From assembly GCA_020848015.1 (NCBI GenBank), contig JADLBA010000236.1, positions 1 through 17,940 on the forward strand: a stretch of 17,940 nucleotides of DNA. The letters are read 5' to 3'. Under the pieces are notes generated by a model, which had not been told where the DNA came from, ran no database searches, and worked only from the letters and a program-made list of their open reading frames with translations. A program made the position numbers and the translations under genes. The stretch comes from Crocinitomicaceae bacterium (GTDB lineage Bacteria > Bacteroidota > Bacteroidia > Flavobacteriales_D > Sanyastnellaceae). This document shows positions 14,686-17,940 of this stretch, one piece after another (the first letter of the stretch is position 1; each line of letters opens with the position of its first letter).

Positions 14686-16479
14686 TTAGGCATTCATGGA
14701 GGTGAGGAATTCCTCGTTGTCTTTGGTGCGTTCAATGCGCTCCTTCACAAACTCCATTGCCTCCACAGGGTTCATATCTGCGAGATGACGGCGGAGAATC
14801 CACATCCGCTGAAGCACATCCTTGTCGTGCAGGAGGTCTTCTCTGCGAGTTCCCGAAGAAAGAATATCAATGGCAGGGAAGATGCGGCGATTGCTAATGC
14901 GGCGATCGAGTTGCAATTCCATATTACCGGTTCCTTTGAATTCTTCGAAGATCACCTCGTCCATTTTAGAGCCGGTATCCACGAGAGCAGTAGCAATGAT
15001 TGACAATGAACCGCCATTTTCAATTTTGCGCGCAGCACCGAAAAAGCGTTTTGGTTTTTCGAGTGCATTGGCTTCTACCCCACCGGAAAGCACCTTACCA
15101 CTCGAGGGAGAAACAGTATTGTAAGCTCTCGCCAGGCGGGTGATAGAGTCGAGCAGGATACATACATCGTGGCCACATTCGACTAATCTTTTTGCTTTTT
15201 CCAGAACGATGTTTGCAATTTTTACATGGCGTTCTGCGGGTTCATCAAAAGTAGAAGCAATGACTTCTCCCTTTACACTGCGTTTCATATCCGTTACCTC
15301 TTCTGGACGTTCATCTATCAGCAGCACCATCAGATACGTTTCGGGATGATTTTTAGCAATGGCATTGGCAACATCTTTCAGCAATGTGGTTTTACCTGTT
15401 TTCGGTTGCGACACGATCATGCCCCGCTGGCCTTTTCCGATAGGGGAGAAAAGATCCATGATTCTCATCGAAAGGTTCAGGTTATTATCTGCAAGATGAA
15501 AACGTTCGTATGGGAACAGCGGCGTAAGGTACTTGAATGGTACCCGGTCGCGCACCCATCCTGGATCGCGCCCGTTGATATTATCCACGCGGATCAGCGG
15601 GAAATATTTCTCTCCCTCCCGCGGAGGACGGACAGCACCGCGAATCGAATCACCTGTCAACAACCCGTATAATTTGATCTGCTGCTGAGAAACATAGACA
15701 TCGTCGGGAGAATTCAAGTAGTTGAAGTCGGAGGAGCGCATGAAGCCAAAACCATCGGGCATGATCTCGAGTACCCCCTCTGCAATGACGACACCATCAA
15801 AATTATATCCGTGCTCATCCGGTTGTCCGCGTTTGCTGCGGTCAGGACGAGCCACATTCTGATTCTGTTCGTACCGTTGCTTAAAATCTCTGCGATCGTT
15901 ATGTTGCCCGTGCTGGCGCTGATGTGGGTGGTGTTGATGTTGAGAATGTTGTTGGTGCTGTTGATGCGACCCTTGTTGCACTCTGTGTTCTTGATGCTGA
16001 GGATTGTTATATGTCTTTGAAGAGGTTTCTTCAACTTTGCTTTCGATCAGCGATTGTATCGTCCGCATTTCGTGGGATTCGTCAGTTGCAGACTCAGGTG
16101 TAATGGGAGCGGCAGGTAAACCTTCTGCTATGCTTTGTGCGATTGATGCTTCATCGAAGAGGTCCTGTTGAACACCAGGTGCCTGAGCTGTTGCCTCGGT
16201 ATGTTCTTTTCTTTCTATGTTTTTCCCGGAAGCTTTTTCAAATTTCGATTTACGTGGGCGTTTTGATTTTCCCTCATCGGTGGTCGCTGCAGTTTTCTGC
16301 TCCTCCGGAGATAAGTTTTCAGCAGTAGGCACACCGGCAGAAGCGATTGCCTGGGTATCGAGTATTTTGTAAACGAGGTCTTGTTTTTTGAGTTTGTCGG
16401 CACTCAAAATGCCCAGTTTTTCTGCCACTTCTTTCAATTCGGCCACCTTCAAGCCATTCAGCGTGATGATATCGTACAT
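14686..16479 (-). CDS. rho: Transcription termination factor Rho with Gln/His-rich insertion
   Basis: Rho is the hexameric RNA-DNA helicase that ends transcription at Rho-dependent sites. At 597 residues it is much longer than E. coli Rho (419), the excess being an insertion typical of Bacteroidota. Residues 1 to about 43 form the Rho N-terminal domain (LNGLKVAELKEVAEKLGIL). Residues of about 50-215 are low-complexity, including an extreme Gln/His-rich part near residues 159-195. The cold-shock-like RNA-binding domain follows at about 225-300 (GVLEIMPDGFGFMRSSD). The motor shows Walker A at 357-364 (SQPKTGKT), Walker B VCILLDSITRLARAYN, the Q-loop LSGGVEANALEKPKRFFGAARK and the R-loop EEFKGTGNMELQLDR. 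All core motifs are intact. The DUF4199-like gene follows after 9 nt. Confidence 0.97.
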   Translation of the reverse strand: MYDIITLNGLKVAELKEVAEKLGILSADKLKKQDLVYKILDTQAIASAGVPTAENLSPEEQKTAATTDEGKSKRPRKSKFEKASGKNIERKEHTEATAQAPGVQQDLFDEASIAQSIAEGLPAAPITPESATDESHEMRTIQSLIESKVEETSSKTYNNPQHQEHRVQQGSHQQHQQHSQHQHHPHQRQHGQHNDRRDFKQRYEQNQNVARPDRSKRGQPDEHGYNFDGVVIAEGVLEIMPDGFGFMRSSDFNYLNSPDDVYVSQQQIKLYGLLTGDSIRGAVRPPREGEKYFPLIRVDNINGRDPGWVRDRVPFKYLTPLFPYERFHLADNNLNLSMRIMDLFSPIGKGQRGMIVSQPKTGKTTLLKDVANAIAKNHPETYLMVLLIDERPEEVTDMKRSVKGEVIASTFDEPAERHVKIANIVLEKAKRLVECGHDVCILLDSITRLARAYNTVSPSSGKVLSGGVEANALEKPKRFFGAARKIENGGSLSIIATALVDTGSKMDEVIFEEFKGTGNMELQLDRRISNRRIFPAIDILSSGTRREDLLHDKDVLQRMWILRRHLADMNPVEAMEFVKERIERTKDNEEFLTSMNA

Positions 16480-16638
16480 ATTACAGATTTAAAAAAGCCC
16501 TTAAGGGTTGTTGGTTTAAATAAAAATTATGAGATAATAAATAAAACAGGAAATAACTTTTGATCCAGAGTTTGTCCGAATGGACACTGCAAGAGTACAA
16601 CAAAAATTTGAAATGCAAATTGAATCCGTATTTTTCTA

Positions 16639-16663
16639 CTGCTTATAGATAGCGAATAAGCAG
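16639..16663 (-). repeat. Inverted repeat near the predicted rho transcription start
   Basis: CTGCTTAT (16639-16646) and ATAAGCAG (16656-16663) are exact reverse complements around nine bases. On the rho strand the repeat starts two bases after the candidate -7 element, so it would lie at the transcript's 5' end or serve as an operator. It has no T-run on either strand, so it is not a terminator. Confidence 0.5.
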
Positions 16664-16664
16664 C

Positions 16665-16672
16665 CAAAACTA
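16665..16672 (-). promoter_or_regulatory. Candidate -7 promoter element of rho
   Basis: The minus strand reads TAGTTTTG, matching TAnnTTTG. No TTG is present at the -33 distance. If used, the rho leader would be about 180 nt. Confidence 0.3.
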
Positions 16673-16738
16673 TCGGTAATTGATATTTGGTTGCGTTGAG
16701 ACTCTTCATTTAACCCTGATAAAAAGGGATCGGGTTCT

Positions 16739-16746
16739 TACATTTG
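16739..16746 (+). promoter_or_regulatory. Candidate -7 promoter element of the DUF4293-like gene
   Basis: TACATTTG matches TAnnTTTG and ends 11 bases before the chosen ATG at 16758, implying a very short leader. A matching -33 TTG is missing, so the call is weak. It also argues against starting the protein upstream at 16680. Confidence 0.3.
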
Positions 16747-16757
16747 TCAAAAAAATT

Positions 16758-17216
16758 ATGCTCCAACGTAAACAGAGTTTACTGATGCTCCTTTCGGTGG
16801 CATTGGTCATCGCCACTTATTTTCTTTCATTCGGAGCCATTCATGGCGAAACAGACCTTCAACTCAGGAGTTACGGGGTAAAAGACACTACGGGCGATTA
16901 CCTTTCTACTGTAAACAGCTATTGGCTTCATCTTCCGCTTGCACTCAGTGCACTGCTTACGTCGTGGAGCATTGGGCTTTACCGCGATCGCAGGCGACAG
17001 ATCTTCCTGCTTCGCATTACCTTTTTCTTGTTTGCTATCACTTTTATTTTACTGTCTTTATATGTTTCCGATGCACAGCGTGTTTATCCACAGGCTAAAC
17101 TTTCCATCGGCCCTGCCTTTGTTTTTCCTCCTTTCGCATTAGTTCTGAACTGGCTTTCAGCAAGAATGATCAGGAGGGATGAAGAACTTGTAAGATCGGT
17201 GGACAGGATTCGCTGA
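16758..17216 (+). CDS. DUF4293-like membrane protein
   Basis: This is a 152-residue membrane protein with four hydrophobic segments (about residues 8-24, 56-72, 83-105 and 115-133) and a basic C-terminus. The beginning MLQRKQSLLMLLSVAL and the end ARMIRRDEELVRSVDRIR are what I associate with the Bacteroidota DUF4293 family, which is of unknown function and often found next to rho. I chose the ATG at 16758 because homologues start M-x-Q-R-x-Q; an open frame reaches back to an ATG at 16680, but those 26 residues are not membrane-like and overlap the promoter region. Its stop codon abuts the stop of the convergent phoH with no base between. Confidence 0.78.
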   Translation: MLQRKQSLLMLLSVALVIATYFLSFGAIHGETDLQLRSYGVKDTTGDYLSTVNSYWLHLPLALSALLTSWSIGLYRDRRRQIFLLRITFFLFAITFILLSLYVSDAQRVYPQAKLSIGPAFVFPPFALVLNWLSARMIRRDEELVRSVDRIR

Positions 17217-17940
17217 TTATCCTCCTCGTTCTTTTCCGTTCTCGGCAGCTTCAAAAGCAGCAATGATGCGCTTTACGAGTTTGTGTCTTATCACGTCCGA
17301 CTCATCGAGTACAATCACGGCTATACCTTCGACATTTCGCAGTAGTTCCACAGATCGCATCAGTCCGCTGGGTTGATTGCGCGGCAAATCAATCTGTGTT
17401 GCATCGCCGGTGATAATGAATTTTGCGTTCTGCCCCATCCTTGTCAGAAACATTTTCATCTGGCCTACGGTTGCATTCTGAGCTTCATCTAATATTACAT
17501 AAGCCTTATCGAGTGTACGCCCGCGCATAAAAGCGAGAGGGGCAATTTCGATAACCCCCTTATCAAGATAATCTGCGAGTTTTTCGTACGGGAGCATATC
17601 CATCAGAGCGTCGTAGAGAGGTTGCAGGTATGGATCCAGTTTTTCTTTCAGGTCGCCGGGTAAAAATCCAAGGTTTTCTCCTGCCTCTACCGCAGGGCGT
17701 GTAAGAATGATTCTTTTCACCAGTTTTTCTTTCAATGCCTGAACGGCAAGGGCAACTGCAGTATAAGTTTTACCCGTTCCTGCGGGGCCGATTGCGAAGA
17801 TCATATCATTGGTTTGTGCAGCATCAACCATCAGTTTCTGATTTGCTGTCTTTGCAGTAACCTTGGTGCCACCGGGACCAAAGACTAATACGCCATCGCC
17901 AGATGTTCCCATCGGCAAGTCCACGTCCTGACCTTCCAGA
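17217..17940 (-). CDS. phoH: PhoH-family ATPase (N-terminus beyond window)
   Basis: This is the C-terminal 240 residues of a PhoH-family protein; the reading frame stays open to the window edge, so the true start lies outside and the GTG at 17924 is not the start. PhoH proteins are cytoplasmic P-loop ATPases; related members pair with RNA-processing proteins such as YbeY, and a role in RNA metabolism is suspected. Visible motifs are Walker A GPAGTGKTYTAVA, the segment LTRPAVEAGENLGFLPGDLKEKLDPYLQPLYDAL, Walker B YVILDEAQN and the sensor TGDATQIDLP, all hallmarks of the family. Bacteroidota members are about 315-330 residues, so roughly the first 80 are missing. It converges on the DUF4293-like gene. 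Confidence 0.95.
   Translation of the reverse strand, partial: LEGQDVDLPMGTSGDGVLVFGPGGTKVTAKTANQKLMVDAAQTNDMIFAIGPAGTGKTYTAVALAVQALKEKLVKRIILTRPAVEAGENLGFLPGDLKEKLDPYLQPLYDALMDMLPYEKLADYLDKGVIEIAPLAFMRGRTLDKAYVILDEAQNATVGQMKMFLTRMGQNAKFIITGDATQIDLPRNQPSGLMRSVELLRNVEGIAVIVLDESDVIRHKLVKRIIAAFEAAENGKERGG

Larger units (their letters stand above)
16480..16757. other. Divergent rho / DUF4293 spacer with rho leader
   Basis: This 278-nt spacer lies between the divergent rho and DUF4293-like genes. On the rho strand it holds a TAGTTTTG element (16665-16672), an inverted repeat at 16639-16663, a small TGTCC-GAAT-GGACA hairpin (16573-16586), and CCCTTAAGGG followed by T6 (16491-16507) directly upstream of the rho ATG. 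I see no coding potential. A long leader agrees with the known autogenous control of rho in other bacteria, but each element is a prediction. Confidence 0.5.

Noticed and set aside
15226..15672. 148-codon open frame on the plus strand within rho
   Set aside because: It lies entirely antisense to the conserved motor and RNA-binding domains of rho and resembles no known protein.
16680..16757. N-terminal extension of 26 residues for the DUF4293-like protein
   Set aside because: The extension is polar and unlike the family, which starts M-x-Q-R; it would also place a candidate promoter element inside the coding region.
1..17940. CRISPR arrays, insertion sequences, prophage genes, tRNA or rRNA genes
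   Set aside because: Reading both strands, I found no regularly spaced direct repeats, transposase or integrase motifs, or tRNA/rRNA-like segments; gene content is core housekeeping throughout.

Overview
This window is a stretch of core, vertically inherited chromosome from a member of the Bacteroidota (most likely a free-living or environmental Sphingobacteriia/Chitinophagales/Flavobacteriia-type lineage). The reasons are: a type IX secretion system (T9SS) gene, porT; a secreted phosphohydrolase with a T9SS C-terminal sorting domain; a suf operon in the Bacteroidota order sufABCDSE-sufT; a Rho factor with the long Gln/His-rich insertion seen in this phylum; DUF4293-like and DUF4199-like membrane proteins; almost no Shine-Dalgarno sequences; and candidate promoters of the TTG-N~20-TAnnTTTG type. 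I see no rRNA, tRNA, CRISPR array, insertion sequence or prophage.

Layout. Positions 1-1363, minus strand: a MoxR-type AAA ATPase followed by a DUF58 protein cut by the window edge. Positions 1364-1697: an AT-rich divergent spacer holding a perfect 15-bp palindrome. Positions 1698-4270, plus strand: a PhoD-like phosphohydrolase exported through T9SS, then a YhhN/lysoplasmalogenase-like membrane protein. Positions 4459-10456, plus strand: the complete SUF iron-sulfur assembly operon (A-type carrier, SufB, SufC, SufD, SufS, SufE, SufT), preceded by a phylum-type promoter and a perfect 23-bp palindrome. Positions 10519-11670, plus strand: dxr of the MEP isoprenoid pathway. Positions 11671-11902: a short convergent spacer with an imperfect inverted repeat. 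Positions 11903-13206, minus strand: pyrH-frr. Positions 13282-14004, minus: porT. Positions 14110-16479, minus: rho followed by a DUF4199-like protein. Positions 16758-17216, plus: a DUF4293-like protein. Positions 17217-17940, minus: phoH, cut at its N-terminus by the window edge.

How the genes work together. The SUF block is self-contained: SufS takes sulfur from cysteine, SufE carries it to the SufBCD scaffold, and SufA and SufT serve maturation and transfer. The neighbouring dxr begins the MEP pathway, whose later enzymes IspG and IspH are [4Fe-4S] proteins, so the adjacency makes sense. porT and the PhoD-like protein belong to one secretion route (machinery and cargo) although they are not neighbours.

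The gene content holds no obviously new system. The points most worth a second look are non-coding or structural: the promoter-palindrome pair in front of the suf operon, paired inverted repeats between sufA and sufB, a G9 tract near the start of the DUF4199-like gene that could act as a slippage switch, and inverted repeats in the rho leader.
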